A DNA stretch of 64,000 nt from Bacillota bacterium (GTDB lineage Bacteria; Bacillota; Clostridia; Lachnospirales; Anaerotignaceae): assembly GCA_021768705.1 (NCBI GenBank), contig JAETUG010000001.1:124001-188000 (forward strand), given 5' to 3'. Below the pieces are notes generated by a model, which saw nothing but the letters and a program-made list of their open reading frames with translations, was not told the origin of the DNA and searched no databases. This document shows positions 1-9,883 of the stretch, piece by piece. The translations under genes were made by a program, and so were the position numbers. How positions within the stretch are numbered: the stretch's first letter is position 1; every line of letters begins with the position of its first letter.

Positions 1-970
1 CCTTTCATATCGTCACTCAGATAGCGGCTGTCCGTTCTGGGGTAGGTGATCATTTTTCGTTTTTCATAAAGGTTCTGGGCAATATCCAGTGTCCTTTTTG
101 CGGAAAAGCCAAACTTTTTATTGCAGTCTCTTTGCAGCTCCGTCAGATCATAGAGCAGCGGAGGAGGCATTTTCTTTTCTTCTTTTTCTACTTTGGTGAT
201 GCAAGCAGCTTTACCCGCAATTTTTTCTGCGATAGCTTTCGCCGTTTCCTCTTTTTCGATATGGGTGTGTTCTTCCTTGTCGATCCACATACCCGTGTAG
301 CCATCAAAATCTGCCTGTACTTCAAAATAATCCTCTGCCACAAAAGCATCGATCTCCTTCTGACGGTCTACAATGATAGCAAGGGTCGGCGTCTGCACAC
401 GCCCAATGCTCAAGAGGGCATCATAGCGCAGGGTATAGGCTCTTGTGGCATTCATACCTACCAGCCAATCGGCTTCGGAGCGGCATTTGGCAGAGGTATA
501 AAGCAGATCATATTCTCTGCCGTCCTTCAATGCAGCAAAGCCCTCTTTGATGGCTTCTTCCGTCATACTGCTAATCCAAAGGCGTTCAAAGGGCTTGGTA
601 CATTTGGTGATTTCATAGATATAGCGGAAGATCAATTCGCCCTCTCGCCCGCTATCGGTAGCGCAGATCAAGCTGTCGATCTCCTTGCTATGCATCCATT
701 TATGTAAGACCTTCAACTGAGAGCGGGTCTGTGCAATGGCTTTCAGCTTCATTTCTTCCGGAAGGATGGGCAATGTGGAAAAATTCCACTTTTTATACTT
801 GGGGTCATATTCTTCGGGTTCTGCCAACGTCACTAGATGGCCTACTGCCCAGGATACAACGTATTTCTCGCCGATGAGACATCCATCCCCCTTCTGGTTT
901 GCTTTCAGCACTTTAGCAATGTCCCTTGCCACAGATGGTTTTTCGGCAATGACCAGTATTTTTCCCATTT
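1..970 (-). CDS. topB: DNA topoisomerase III, truncated by the window edge
   Basis: Type IA topoisomerase that relaxes and decatenates DNA through a 5'-phosphotyrosine intermediate. About 323 N-terminal codons are visible. The product begins MGKILVIAEKPSVARDIAKV, a Toprim domain, and contains DSGREGELIFR (acidic metal-binding residues) and ITYPRTDSRYL, which carries the catalytic Tyr, near the left edge. The start at 970 follows GGAAGGAGGAGAAA. The C-terminal part lies outside the window. The Toprim-first layout and the sequence fit TopB rather than TopA. Nothing is co-transcribed upstream: degV is divergent. Confidence 0.95.
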
Positions 971-1131
971 TCTTCTCCTCCTTCCAGATTCACTAAATTG
1001 ATATTATACCATTTTCAAGAAAGAAAATCAAAACCATTGCAATATATGATTCAGAAAGAGATATACATTTTCCCTTTGGCATAAGCTTATTTTTCATCTT
1101 TACGAAGATGTTCTTCCAAGTTTTGAATCTG

Positions 1132-1160
1132 TTGACATCCCAACAAAATTTGTATAAAAT
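1132..1160 (+). promoter_or_regulatory. Promoter of degV
   Basis: TTGACA at 1132-1137 and TAAAAT at 1155-1160 with a 17-base spacer, a near-consensus vegetative promoter. It would start transcription about 35 bases upstream of the degV start codon. Confidence 0.75.
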
Positions 1161-1200
1161 GTATAAGTTAAAATGAATGTAAATATAAGGAGGTATTCCT

Positions 1201-2082
1201 ATGAGCACATATAAGATCCTTTCTGATACATCCTGCGATATTCCTGCACTTCTGCTGAAAAAGCTGGATGTGACATATGTTCCTTTCCATGTTTCCTTCG
1301 ATATGGAACATTATCTGAAAGAACTGCAAGATATCACCCCCGATGAATTTTATGATAAAATCAATGCAGAGCATCTGTTTCCCAAAACATCCCTACCCTC
1401 CGTACAGGATTACATGGATGCCATGGAATCCATTTTAAAAGAAGGAAAAGACGTTTTCTGCATGTGCCTCACTTCCAAATTCAGCGGCTCTTACCAGAGT
1501 GCTGTCAACGCAGCAAATATCCTTTCCGAATCTTACCCCAACCGTAAGATCATGGTAATGGATACGACCTGTGTAACCGGTTCTCAGGGGCTGTTGGTCT
1601 ATGAAGCATGCCGTATGAGAGATGCTGGCTTCTCTATAGAAAAAATGGCAGAAATTCTGGACAAGCAGAAGGATACCACAAAAATCAACTTCACCGTAGA
1701 TTCTCTGGAGTATCTGCAGAAAGGCGGCAGAATCGGCAAAGCCTCTGCTCTGGCCGGTACGATTTTGAACATCAAGCCTATCATTATTATGAAAGATGGC
1801 GAACTGCACCCCGAAAGCAAAGTGCGCGGTCATAAAAAAGCCCTGAAAACCATCATGGATATGACACGAAATGAGATCGGCGCAGAAAAAGAAAACTATA
1901 AGGTCGTTATCATCCGCTGCGAAAAAGAACGACAGGCTACGGCCGAAGAAATGCGAAAGGAACTGGCGGCAGAAGGCTATGATATTATGGATGAAATCTG
2001 GCCTGTAGGTATCACGATCGGCACCCATGCCGGCCCCACCCCTATCGGCATTTGTTACATCAAAAAATATGAGTTTGTATAA
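1201..2082 (+). CDS. DegV family fatty-acid-binding protein
   Basis: A 293-residue DegV (EDD-fold) protein. In Firmicutes such proteins (FakB) present fatty acids to the FakA kinase for phospholipid synthesis, but many paralogues have no proven partner. Visible family motifs are SDTSCDIP (8-15), TSLPS (63-67), the ligand-binding TSKFSGSYQS (91-100) and the C-terminal HAGPTPIGI. Length is normal. The start is set by AAGGAGGTATTCCT directly upstream. It is monocistronic, with its own promoter and a multi-hairpin element starting at its stop codon. No fakA is nearby, so the exact role is inferred only from family. Confidence 0.93.
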   Translation: MSTYKILSDTSCDIPALLLKKLDVTYVPFHVSFDMEHYLKELQDITPDEFYDKINAEHLFPKTSLPSVQDYMDAMESILKEGKDVFCMCLTSKFSGSYQSAVNAANILSESYPNRKIMVMDTTCVTGSQGLLVYEACRMRDAGFSIEKMAEILDKQKDTTKINFTVDSLEYLQKGGRIGKASALAGTILNIKPIIIMKDGELHPESKVRGHKKALKTIMDMTRNEIGAEKENYKVVIIRCEKERQATAEEMRKELAAEGYDIMDEIWPVGITIGTHAGPTPIGICYIKKYEFV

Positions 2083-2201
2083 CGGCGAAAAAGAAAGAAA
2101 AAAAGATGTTCGATGAGCTTGCTCAATCGGACATCTTTTTTCTATTCGTTTGCGGAGCAAACACACCAAAAATCCGCAGGATTTGAGGTTACTACGCCGT
2201 T
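2081..2201. repeat. Multi-hairpin intergenic element, copy 1
   Basis: A closing stem AACGGCG (2081-2087) / CGCCGTT (2195-2201) encloses a long hairpin (2100-2140), then two mini-hairpins with three-base loops: GTTTGC-gga-GCAAAC (2148-2162) and AAATCC-gca-GGATTT (2170-2184). The result is a cloverleaf-like fold. The long hairpin is flanked by A and T tracts and can terminate both degV and the converging pheT transcript. The same architecture, inverted, occurs at 25459-25575. The function is unknown. Confidence 0.6.
2097..2141. terminator. Bidirectional terminator between degV and pheT
   Basis: AAAAAGATGT (2100-2109) pairs with ACATCTTTTT (2131-2140) and the stem continues inward. A and T tracts lie on the two sides, so it can act for either converging gene. 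It is the long arm of the element at 2081-2201. Confidence 0.7.
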
Positions 2202-2211
2202 CTTGTATTTT

Positions 2212-4611
2212 TTATTTATCTCTCAACTGCGCATCCAGTTCTTTCGCAAGGTCTTTCAGAATCGCATCCATTGCGTCTGCGATATCTGTATCTGCCAGTG
2301 TTTTTTCTGCGCTGCGGAATGCGATGGAATAAGCCACGGATTTATAGCCTGCTTCGATCTGCTCCCCCTGATATACGTCGAAGAGTTTTACTTCTTCCAA
2401 ATATGCGCCGCCGTTTTTCTTGATGATATCAGCGATTTCTTTTACTGTTACATCTTCTTTCACCAGCATTGCGATATCCCTTGTGATTGCGGGATATTTG
2501 GGCAGTGCTTTATAAACCACATCTCTGTTGGCATTTGCCACAACCTTTTCCATATCCAGAACAGCCAGATATGCTCTTGTACCGATGCCGTAGTTTTTCA
2601 GTACAGCAGGATGCACTTCACCCAAGTAACCGATATTATCGCCATTTACGATAACAGAAGCTGTTCTGCCGGGGTGCATCCAAGGCAGAGATTTTTCTGT
2701 TGCATATTCCGCAATTTTGCCCATGCCCAGCACGTTCATCAGATGCTCCACAATACCTTTCAGGTCATAGAAATCCATGTTGCCATACATCCCCATGGTC
2801 AGTGTAGGAATTTCGTGGGGCAGTTCTTTCAGCGGCAGTTCTTTGGGAATATAAACCTTTGCAACTTCAAACAGACCTGCGCTTTCGTTTCTTCTGTTGT
2901 AGTTTGTTGCCAAAGAAGACAGGATACCATTAAAGGATACTGTTCTCATGATAGAGAAATCTTCACCCAGAGGGTTGGAGATCACGATAGCTTTTCTTAG
3001 GTCACTGTCAGCAGGAATCAGCAGTTTATCGAATACCTTAGGGCTTTCGAAGCTGTATGTCATTGCTTCACAAAGACCATCAGCGATTACTGTATCTTTT
3101 ACCAGAGATGTAATACTCTGTTCGTATGTTTTCTTACCAACTGTAGGTGTACCACTAGCCAAAGTTGCTTCGATCTTGTTGTAGCCATAGAAACGAGCAA
3201 TTTCTTCTGCCAGGTCAGCCTGTGCTTCCAAGTCAGGACGGAAAGTAGGCACCGTTACGATATGGTTCACGGGATCTACTTTCAGTTCAATCTTTTCGAA
3301 TATCTTCTGCATTTCTTCTTCGGAAATATCTGTACCCAGGAATTTATTGATCCATGCAGGGTTGTAGGACAGTTCCCAAGGCTCTCTCTTGTTGGGGTAT
3401 TCATCTACTACACCGGGAACAACTTCACCGGCATCCAGCAGTTCTACCAGCTGTACCGCACGGTTGACTGCTTCCAGAGCCAGGTTGGGATCCAGACCTT
3501 TTTCGAATTTGCTGGACGCATCTGTACGCAGACCAACTTTTTTCGCTGTAATACGTACATTAGGGCCATCGAAATTTGCAGATTCGAACAGAACCGCCTG
3601 AGAACCTTCCACGATCATAGAGTTTTCACCGCCCATAACCCCTGCAATAGCAACGGCTTTTTCGGGATCGGCAATCACCAGCATGGAGGGGTCCAGATTT
3701 CTTTCTACGCCGTCCAGTGTTGTAATGGTTTCGCCTTCTTTTGCATTTCTAACGATGATATGGCTGTCTTTGATGGTTTCAATAGAGAAAGCGTGCATAG
3801 GCTGACCCATTTCGAGCATCACATAGTTTGTGATATCAACGATATTGTTGATGGGACGAACGCCTGCCATACGCAGTCTCTTTCTCATCCATCTGGGAGA
3901 AGGACCGATTTTTACATTCTTCACCACTCTTGCCACATATCTGGGGCACAGTTCAGCATTTTCAATGGTTACTTTAACAAAGTCCTCTGCCTTGCCTTCC
4001 GCTTCTTCTTTTACTGTGATTTCAGGGTAGTGGAAGGGAATGTCATAGGTTGCAGCAGCTTCTCTTGCGATACCCAGAACGCTGAAGCAGTCGGGTCTGT
4101 TGGATGTGATTTCGTATTCCACCACTTCATCCTTCAAATCCAGCACTTCCACAATATCCTTGCCCAATTCAACAGGTTCGGGGAAGATATAGATACCATA
4201 TTCAGGTGCTTCGGGGAAATCATGTCTATCGCAGCCCAGTTCTTCCACAGAACACAGCATCCCTTCGGAAACAACGCCGCGCAGTTCGCCTGTGTGGATT
4301 TCTTTGCCGCCTGCGATAACGGAATTATCCAGTGCAACGGGTACATAATCGCCAACTTTTACGTTGGGTGCACCTGTTACGATGGTCAGGTCTTTGCCCT
4401 GGCCTGCATCGATGGTACAGATCACCAATTTATCTGCATCAGGGTGTTTTACGATTTCTTTGATATAGCCTGTGACTACGTTTTTGATTTCGCCGGCTAC
4501 TGTTGTATAGCCTTCTACTTTAGAACCGGACAGTGTGATATCTTCAATAAAATCTTTGATATCCGCTGTTACGGGTGCATATTCTTTCATCCAAGACATA
4601 GGTACGTCCAT
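2212..4611 (-). CDS. pheT: Phenylalanyl-tRNA synthetase beta subunit
   Basis: Beta subunit of the (alpha-beta)2 PheRS that charges tRNA-Phe. The 799 residues are normal length: an N-terminal EMAP/OB tRNA-binding domain (about 40-150), B3/B4 editing region (about 210-370), B5 domain (about 400-470), catalytic-like core (about 480-690) and C-terminal FDX-ACB anticodon-binding domain (about 705-797). It starts at ATG 4611, 58 bases after pheS, so the two are co-transcribed and share the T-box leader at about 5725-5975. No damage is seen. Confidence 0.98.
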   Translation of the reverse strand: MDVPMSWMKEYAPVTADIKDFIEDITLSGSKVEGYTTVAGEIKNVVTGYIKEIVKHPDADKLVICTIDAGQGKDLTIVTGAPNVKVGDYVPVALDNSVIAGGKEIHTGELRGVVSEGMLCSVEELGCDRHDFPEAPEYGIYIFPEPVELGKDIVEVLDLKDEVVEYEITSNRPDCFSVLGIAREAAATYDIPFHYPEITVKEEAEGKAEDFVKVTIENAELCPRYVARVVKNVKIGPSPRWMRKRLRMAGVRPINNIVDITNYVMLEMGQPMHAFSIETIKDSHIIVRNAKEGETITTLDGVERNLDPSMLVIADPEKAVAIAGVMGGENSMIVEGSQAVLFESANFDGPNVRITAKKVGLRTDASSKFEKGLDPNLALEAVNRAVQLVELLDAGEVVPGVVDEYPNKREPWELSYNPAWINKFLGTDISEEEMQKIFEKIELKVDPVNHIVTVPTFRPDLEAQADLAEEIARFYGYNKIEATLASGTPTVGKKTYEQSITSLVKDTVIADGLCEAMTYSFESPKVFDKLLIPADSDLRKAIVISNPLGEDFSIMRTVSFNGILSSLATNYNRRNESAGLFEVAKVYIPKELPLKELPHEIPTLTMGMYGNMDFYDLKGIVEHLMNVLGMGKIAEYATEKSLPWMHPGRTASVIVNGDNIGYLGEVHPAVLKNYGIGTRAYLAVLDMEKVVANANRDVVYKALPKYPAITRDIAMLVKEDVTVKEIADIIKKNGGAYLEEVKLFDVYQGEQIEAGYKSVAYSIAFRSAEKTLADTDIADAMDAILKDLAKELDAQLRDK

Positions 4612-4669
4612 GAAATTAACTCTCCTCTCAAATATAAAATGATAAAACCTTGAGACAGCGTCCCAAGCA

Positions 4670-5689
4670 TTAGAACTGTTTCAGGAATTTTGCGTCGTTT
4701 TCAAACAGCAGACGCAGGTCTGTGATGCCATATCTCTGCATCGCTACACGTTCCAGACCCATGCCGAAAGCAAAACCGCTGTATTCCTCAGGGTCGATGC
4801 CGCTCATTTTCAGAACCTTGGGATGAACCATACCGCAGCCCAACAGTTCGATATAACCTTCGCCCTTGCATACACGGCAGCCTTCCCCGCCACAAGCAAA
4901 ACAGGTTACGTCCATTTCTGCACTGGGTTCTGTGAAGGGGAAATGGTGAGGACGGAAACGTACTTTTGTATTTTCACCAAACAGTTCCTTTGCAAATACA
5001 GCCAGCGCACCTTTCAGGTCGCCCATAGTAACATTCTTATCGATCACCATGCCTTCCAACTGATGGAATACAGGGGAATGGGTTGCGTCAACTTCATCGG
5101 AACGGTAAACCGCACCGGGGCATACCATACGGATAGGCAGTTTGCCTTTTTCCATGGTACGAACCTGCACAGGGGATGTCTGTGTTCTCAGCAGGATATC
5201 GCCGTTGATATAGAAAGTATCCTGTTCGTCTTTTGCAGGATGGTTTGCGGGGATATTCAGTGCTTCAAAGTTATAGTAGTCTTTTTCGATCTCGGGGCCG
5301 TCAGCCACTTCGTAGCCCATGCCTTTGAAAATATCGCAGATTTCATCAATAACGATGCTCATGGGATGCTTATGGCCTTCGGGTCTTTCCTTACCGGGCA
5401 TCGTAACGTCGATTTTTTCCTTTTCCAGACGATGTGCCAATTCTGCTGCTTCCAGACGTTTTTTGCTTTCTTCCAGCATTTTTTCGATGTCCTGTCTTAC
5501 TTCATTAGCCATCTGACCAATGATAGGTCTTTCTTCTGCAGAAAGTTTACCCATTTCTTTCAGAATCGCAGTCAGTTCACCCTTTTTACCAAGGAATTTT
5601 ACCTTCAGTTCGTCAACATCTTTGATTTCTTTGGCTTCCTGGAACGCTGCCAGTGCCTTTTCCTGGATCAGTTTCAACTTATCCTTCAT
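4670..5689 (-). CDS. pheS: Phenylalanyl-tRNA synthetase alpha subunit
   Basis: Catalytic alpha subunit of PheRS, a class II aminoacyl-tRNA synthetase. The 339 residues show an N-terminal coiled coil (about 1-90), motif 2 around FRPHHFPFTEPSAEMDV and the motif-3-like GFAFGMGLERVAMQRYG near the C-terminus. A Cys-rich CFACGGEGCRVC insert is typical of PheS. The start at 5689 is preceded by AGAGAGGAGAAGAAATA. It is first in the pheST operon, under a tRNA-Phe T-box riboswitch. Confidence 0.98.
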   Translation of the reverse strand: MKDKLKLIQEKALAAFQEAKEIKDVDELKVKFLGKKGELTAILKEMGKLSAEERPIIGQMANEVRQDIEKMLEESKKRLEAAELAHRLEKEKIDVTMPGKERPEGHKHPMSIVIDEICDIFKGMGYEVADGPEIEKDYYNFEALNIPANHPAKDEQDTFYINGDILLRTQTSPVQVRTMEKGKLPIRMVCPGAVYRSDEVDATHSPVFHQLEGMVIDKNVTMGDLKGALAVFAKELFGENTKVRFRPHHFPFTEPSAEMDVTCFACGGEGCRVCKGEGYIELLGCGMVHPKVLKMSGIDPEEYSGFAFGMGLERVAMQRYGITDLRLLFENDAKFLKQF

Positions 5690-5724
5690 TATTTCTTCTC
5701 CTCTCTTTCTTGCGGTCTTATACT

Positions 5725-5975
5725 AAAAAAACCTCCGTCACACAAAGGGACGAAGGTTCGTGGTACCACCCAAATTCCTGCTATCACAGGCACTCTAATG
5801 CGTAACGTGCATGAAACGGACTTCCCTACTCTTATTTTCAGGAAACCGACTCCGATGGGAACTTCTGCAGCTTCTGATACGAAAAACCCTTACAGCTCAG
5901 GAAGCACTCCCGAAGGTTTTCTCTCTGGCGTAGTTTCACTGCATACTTTTCATCTTCACAGTCATTTTTCAATCA
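5725..5975 (-). promoter_or_regulatory. T-box riboswitch of pheST (tRNA-Phe)
   Basis: Read on the minus strand, Stem I carries an AGTA bulge paired across a specifier loop GAAG-TTC-C, so the specifier is TTC (Phe; plus positions 5859-5861). The T-box sequence GGGTGGTACCACG lies at 5771-5759, with TGGT predicting discriminator base A, as in tRNA-Phe. A terminator of AACCTTCGTC / GACGGAGGTT plus seven T follows at 5758-5723. Uncharged tRNA-Phe should favour the antiterminator and switch pheST on. The Stem I boundaries are approximate. Confidence 0.93.
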
Positions 5976-5985
5976 TAATACGGCT

Positions 5986-6013
5986 ATTTTAACATAATTT
6001 TTCGGAAAGTCAA
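5986..6013 (-). promoter_or_regulatory. Promoter of pheST leader
   Basis: On the minus strand, TTGACT (6013-6008) and TAAAAT (5991-5986) are separated by 16 bases, just upstream of the T-box leader. Confidence 0.65.
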
Positions 6014-6037
6014 GAGGGATACAGAGATTTTCCCAAA

Positions 6038-6925
6038 TCACTGATACAGCCAACTCAGATTGGGAAACCCCTGGCTCATATTTACAAAAGGCAGCCCCGG
6101 CTTCATGCTATACACTTCTCCGGTATATCGATTCACAAAAACAGGCAGTCCTTCAAAGCCCTCCAGCTGATACACATAAAACCGCCCCAGCCGCTTACCT
6201 GTGTTTATAATTTTTTTCGGATCATAATTTCGATTGCTTTCATCAAATGTCCGATTCGTTTCCTGCAGGTAGTTTCGGACATTTTGATATTCCTCTTCGG
6301 AAAGCTCTAAAATCTTTTCCACCCCTTCCGCAGAAGAAATCTTCGTCTGCTCCGCATTCGGCAATTCTATAGTCAGAACCCTGACAGGCGGTGTCCAATG
6401 CTCTGCTTCATTGCATAAATCCCGCAGAAAATCCGGGATATATCCTACCTCACCGCCAAGAGCCTCTATCGTTTCCCGTAACGGCACATACAAGGTATCT
6501 CCCATAAAGTCTACCGTTCCCTCCTGATAGGAAAGGGAGACAGCTTTTTCTCCTTTTTTCAGTTGGTAGCTGCGTTCCTTGCCACCGGAAAGTGTCAAAT
6601 CCAGCGTAGAAACAAGAACATCCGCAGGAACAAATATCCGACCGCTGTGTTCCTCCAGCAACACTTTCACATCGGGTACAAATCCTCCATTGACTAACAA
6701 TACATAAAGACCTCTGGAAAGATTACTCTCATAATAGCTTTCGTACTGTTCTCCGCTCAGATATGAGACTTCGTACAGATTCTCAAAGGATGTCATATAA
6801 ATATCAAAATCCGCACAATTTTCCTGCCAATCAACCGCAGCAAACGCCACATTTACGGTCAACGAAGAAAACGCAACCGCCAGTGCCGTGATTTTTTTCA
6901 TACGCTTTTTCCAGTTTTCTTTCAT
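6038..6925 (-). CDS. Secreted protein with copper-amine-oxidase-like stalk domain
   Basis: A 295-residue product of unknown function. The chosen start at 6925 gives a good signal peptide (basic MKENWKKRMKK, a hydrophobic run ending AFAA) and follows GGGGGGTTGTG. An ATG at 6958 overlapping the rarA stop would add 11 residues and spoil the signal. Residues about 80-180 look like the copper amine oxidase N-terminal (stalk) domain common in clostridial exported proteins, with FVPADVL and YVPLRETIEALGG. The C-terminal part is unassigned. It probably reads through from rarA. It acts outside the membrane; no enzyme motif is seen. Confidence 0.75.
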   Translation of the reverse strand: MKENWKKRMKKITALAVAFSSLTVNVAFAAVDWQENCADFDIYMTSFENLYEVSYLSGEQYESYYESNLSRGLYVLLVNGGFVPDVKVLLEEHSGRIFVPADVLVSTLDLTLSGGKERSYQLKKGEKAVSLSYQEGTVDFMGDTLYVPLRETIEALGGEVGYIPDFLRDLCNEAEHWTPPVRVLTIELPNAEQTKISSAEGVEKILELSEEEYQNVRNYLQETNRTFDESNRNYDPKKIINTGKRLGRFYVYQLEGFEGLPVFVNRYTGEVYSMKPGLPFVNMSQGFPNLSWLYQ

Positions 6926-6957
6926 CACAACCCCCCATATCCTGTTTATAAAGTCCA

Positions 6958-8286
6958 TCAGCTCTCCCTTTTTTCTCCCCGCAGACGCTGCAGCCGTTCC
7001 TTGATCCGTCGTTCAATGCCATTCTCTGTAGGCTCATAGTATACAGTACCCACCAGTTCATCGGGCAGATACTGTTGTTCCACATAATGACCGGGGTAGC
7101 TGTGAGCATATTTATAGCCAACACCGTGCCCCAAATCCTGAGAACCACTATAATGGGAATCCTTCAGATGGGGAGGAACAGTACGGATGCGGATATTTCG
7201 CACATCGGAAAGGGCTTTATCAATGCCCATATATGCCGCATTGCTTTTCGGCGCACAGGCAACGTAGGTAACTGCCTGCGCCAAAGGAATACGCCCTTCG
7301 GGCATGCCAATAAAGTTCACCGCCTCCATAGCTGCCACTGCCACCTGCAAAGCATGAGGATCGGCGTTACCCACATCTTCCGACGCACAGATGACAACCC
7401 TGCGAGCGATAAACTTCGGGTCTTCCCCTGCATAGATCATCTTCGCCAGATAATACAATGCCGCATCGGGGTCGGAGCCACGCATACTTTTGATGAAGGC
7501 AGAGATGGTGTCATAATGATTATCCCCGTCCTTATCATAATTCAATGCCCGCTTCTGGATACATTCCTGCGCCTCCTCCAAAGTGATATGAATGGTGTTA
7601 TCTCTCGGCTCTGTGGTCAGGACTGCCAGTTCCAGCGCGTTTAAGGCTGTTCTGGCATCCCCATTTGCTGTGTTTGCAAGGAAACAAAGGGCGTCCTCAT
7701 CCAGCTTAGCATGGTAAACGCCCATGCCATTTTTTTCGTCCGTCAGTGCCCTTTGCAGCAGTATTTTGATATCCTTATCCTCCAACTGGCGCAGTTCAAA
7801 TACAATGGAACGAGAAACCAAAGCCTTATTCACTTCAAAGTAAGGGTTTTCCGTGGTGGCACCGATCAAAATGATCGTGCCATCCTCCACATGGGGCAAC
7901 AGTGCATCCTGTTGGTTTTTATTGAACCGATGGATTTCGTCGATGAACAAAATCGTCTTTTTTCCATACATCCCCAGCTCTGCCTTGGCATCCTCCACCG
8001 TTTCTTTGATATCTTTGATACCGGCAGTGGTGGCGTTGATCTGGCGGAATTTGCTTTTCGTCGTATTGGCAATAATTTTTGCCAAGGTGGTTTTGCCTGT
8101 ACCGGGAGGGCCATAGAAAATGACGGAGCTGAGCCGATCACTTTTGATGGCACGATAGAGCAATTTCCCTTTGCCAACGATATGCTCCTGCCCAACAAAT
8201 TCCTCCAATATGGTGGGGCGCATACGAGCTGCCAGAGGGGCATCCTTCCCCCCCTGCAGGCTGCGGTTATATTCAAATAAGTCCAT
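6958..8286 (-). CDS. rarA: Replication-associated recombination protein A, AAA ATPase
   Basis: RarA/MgsA, a clamp-loader-related AAA+ ATPase that acts at stalled replication forks. The 442 residues show Walker A GPPGTGKTT (59-67), Walker B with DEIHR (117-121), a sensor-1 GATTENP, and the C-terminal MgsA/RarA tetramerisation region. I use ATG 8286 because homologues begin MDLFEYNR; a TTG 48 bases upstream would add an unusual extension. The stop overlaps a possible ATG of the next gene by one base. Confident from sequence. Confidence 0.95.
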   Translation of the reverse strand: MDLFEYNRSLQGGKDAPLAARMRPTILEEFVGQEHIVGKGKLLYRAIKSDRLSSVIFYGPPGTGKTTLAKIIANTTKSKFRQINATTAGIKDIKETVEDAKAELGMYGKKTILFIDEIHRFNKNQQDALLPHVEDGTIILIGATTENPYFEVNKALVSRSIVFELRQLEDKDIKILLQRALTDEKNGMGVYHAKLDEDALCFLANTANGDARTALNALELAVLTTEPRDNTIHITLEEAQECIQKRALNYDKDGDNHYDTISAFIKSMRGSDPDAALYYLAKMIYAGEDPKFIARRVVICASEDVGNADPHALQVAVAAMEAVNFIGMPEGRIPLAQAVTYVACAPKSNAAYMGIDKALSDVRNIRIRTVPPHLKDSHYSGSQDLGHGVGYKYAHSYPGHYVEQQYLPDELVGTVYYEPTENGIERRIKERLQRLRGEKRES

Positions 8287-8505
8287 TTTTTCACCGACTT
8301 TCCAATCAAACTCTCTTCCAATCTTTTCTTTCAAACAATATCTAATATTTTATAGTAGATCTCCCTTTTTTTCAACACAAAATGAGCAAGGCTTTGTACT
8401 TCCAAAAGACCAGAAAAGAGAGAAAAATTTTACAGTTTTCTATGTCATTTATCCACAAAAAATGTTATACTACTCGAACATTTTGAAAAATTAAAGGAGA
8501 GGCTT

Positions 8506-9828
8506 ATGAAAAAACGTGATTCTTTTGCAACAAGGCTGGGATTCGTTCTGGCCTGCATCGGTTCTGCCGTAGGGATGGGGAACTTGTGGATGTTTCCCAC
8601 CAGAGTATCTCTGTATGGCGGCGGTTCCTTCCTGATCCCCTATTTTATTTTTGTAGTGCTGATCGCATCTACCGGGGTGATTGGGGAAATGGCATTTGGC
8701 CGTGCCACACGCTCTGGCCCGGTAAACGCCTTTGGTATGGCAACAGAAAATAAAGGTAACCGCAAGCTGGGGGAGGCCTTGGGGCTCATCCCCTCCATCG
8801 GTGCTTTAGCCATGGCTATCGGCTACACAATTGTGGTCGGCTGGATCCTCAAATATACCATCGGCACATTTACCGGAGCCACACTGGCTGCCACAGATAT
8901 TGATGGCTATGGTGCCGCCTTTGGCAGTACAGCAAGCGCCTTCGGCAACAATGGCTGGCAGATCGCTGCTCTAATGATCTGCATGGCGATTACCATGATG
9001 GGCATTGGAAAGGGCATTGAAAAAGCAAACAAAATCATGATGCCCCTATTCTTCCTGCTCTTTGTGGGACTTGGTATCTATATCGCATTCCAGCCCGGCG
9101 CGGCAGAGGGGTATCGCTATTTCTTCCGTGTAGACCCTGTGGCATTGGCAGACCCTATGACATGGATCTACGCATTGGGACAGGCATTCTTCTCCCTGTC
9201 TATCGCAGGTAATGGTACCATCATATACGGTTCTTACCTGCCCGATGAAGAAAATATCCCTGCATCGGCAGCTCGTGTTGCCTTTTTCGACACACTGGCA
9301 GCCTGCCTGGCGGCATTGGTCATCATTCCCGCTATGGCGACTACAGGTTCCCAGCTAGATCAGGGTGGCCCCGGGCTGATGTTCATTTTCCTGCCCCATC
9401 TGTTCCACAGTATGCCCGGCGGTTCTCTTTTCGCCATCATCTTCTTTGTGGCGGTACTGTTCGCAGGTATGACCTCCCTGCTGAATCTGTATGAAACACC
9501 CATTGCTACCCTGCAGGAAAAATTCAATATCAGCCGTATTCCTGCCTGCATCATCATCGGCGTGATCGGTGCAGCGGTTTCCCTGTGTATCCAGGGCATC
9601 GTTTCCGACTGGATGGATGTGCTGTCCATTTATATCTGTCCACTGGGCGCAGGGCTTGCAGGCATTATGTTCTTCTGGTTCTGTAAAAAGCAATATGTTG
9701 AGGAAGAAGTAAACAAGGGTCGGAACAAGCCCCTATTCTGCTGGTTCTATCCTCTTTGCAAATATGTTTTCTGTCCCATCTGCTTCATCGTGCTGCTCTT
9801 AGGCGCATTGAACGGCGGCATTGGCTGA
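8506..9828 (+). CDS. Neurotransmitter:sodium symporter (NSS/SNF) family transporter
   Basis: A 440-residue integral membrane protein of the LeuT-fold NSS family, which couples Na+ entry to uptake of amino acids or related amines. The start reads RLGFVLACIGSAVGMGNLW, the classic TM1 motif with the unwound Na+/substrate site. About 11 hydrophobic segments can be counted, matching the shorter bacterial (Tyt1-like) branch rather than 12-TM LeuT. AAAGGAGAGGCTT precedes ATG 8506. It is monocistronic with its own terminator. The substrate cannot be read from sequence; an amino acid is likely. Confidence 0.93.
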   Translation: MKKRDSFATRLGFVLACIGSAVGMGNLWMFPTRVSLYGGGSFLIPYFIFVVLIASTGVIGEMAFGRATRSGPVNAFGMATENKGNRKLGEALGLIPSIGALAMAIGYTIVVGWILKYTIGTFTGATLAATDIDGYGAAFGSTASAFGNNGWQIAALMICMAITMMGIGKGIEKANKIMMPLFFLLFVGLGIYIAFQPGAAEGYRYFFRVDPVALADPMTWIYALGQAFFSLSIAGNGTIIYGSYLPDEENIPASAARVAFFDTLAACLAALVIIPAMATTGSQLDQGGPGLMFIFLPHLFHSMPGGSLFAIIFFVAVLFAGMTSLLNLYETPIATLQEKFNISRIPACIIIGVIGAAVSLCIQGIVSDWMDVLSIYICPLGAGLAGIMFFWFCKKQYVEEEVNKGRNKPLFCWFYPLCKYVFCPICFIVLLLGALNGGIG

Positions 9829-9837
9829 TATCATTAC

Positions 9838-9875
9838 AAAAAAATCCTTACTGCCATCACAGTAAGGATTTTTTA
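9838..9875 (+). terminator. Terminator after the NSS transporter
   Basis: AAAATCCTTACTG / CAGTAAGGATTTTTT with a four-base loop, followed by a T run. Confidence 0.85.
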
Positions 9876-9883
9876 TTGCTCGC

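Noticed and set aside
3262-4653. 463-codon open frame antisense to pheT
   Set aside because: Shadow frame opposite an intact pheT, with no ribosome binding site.
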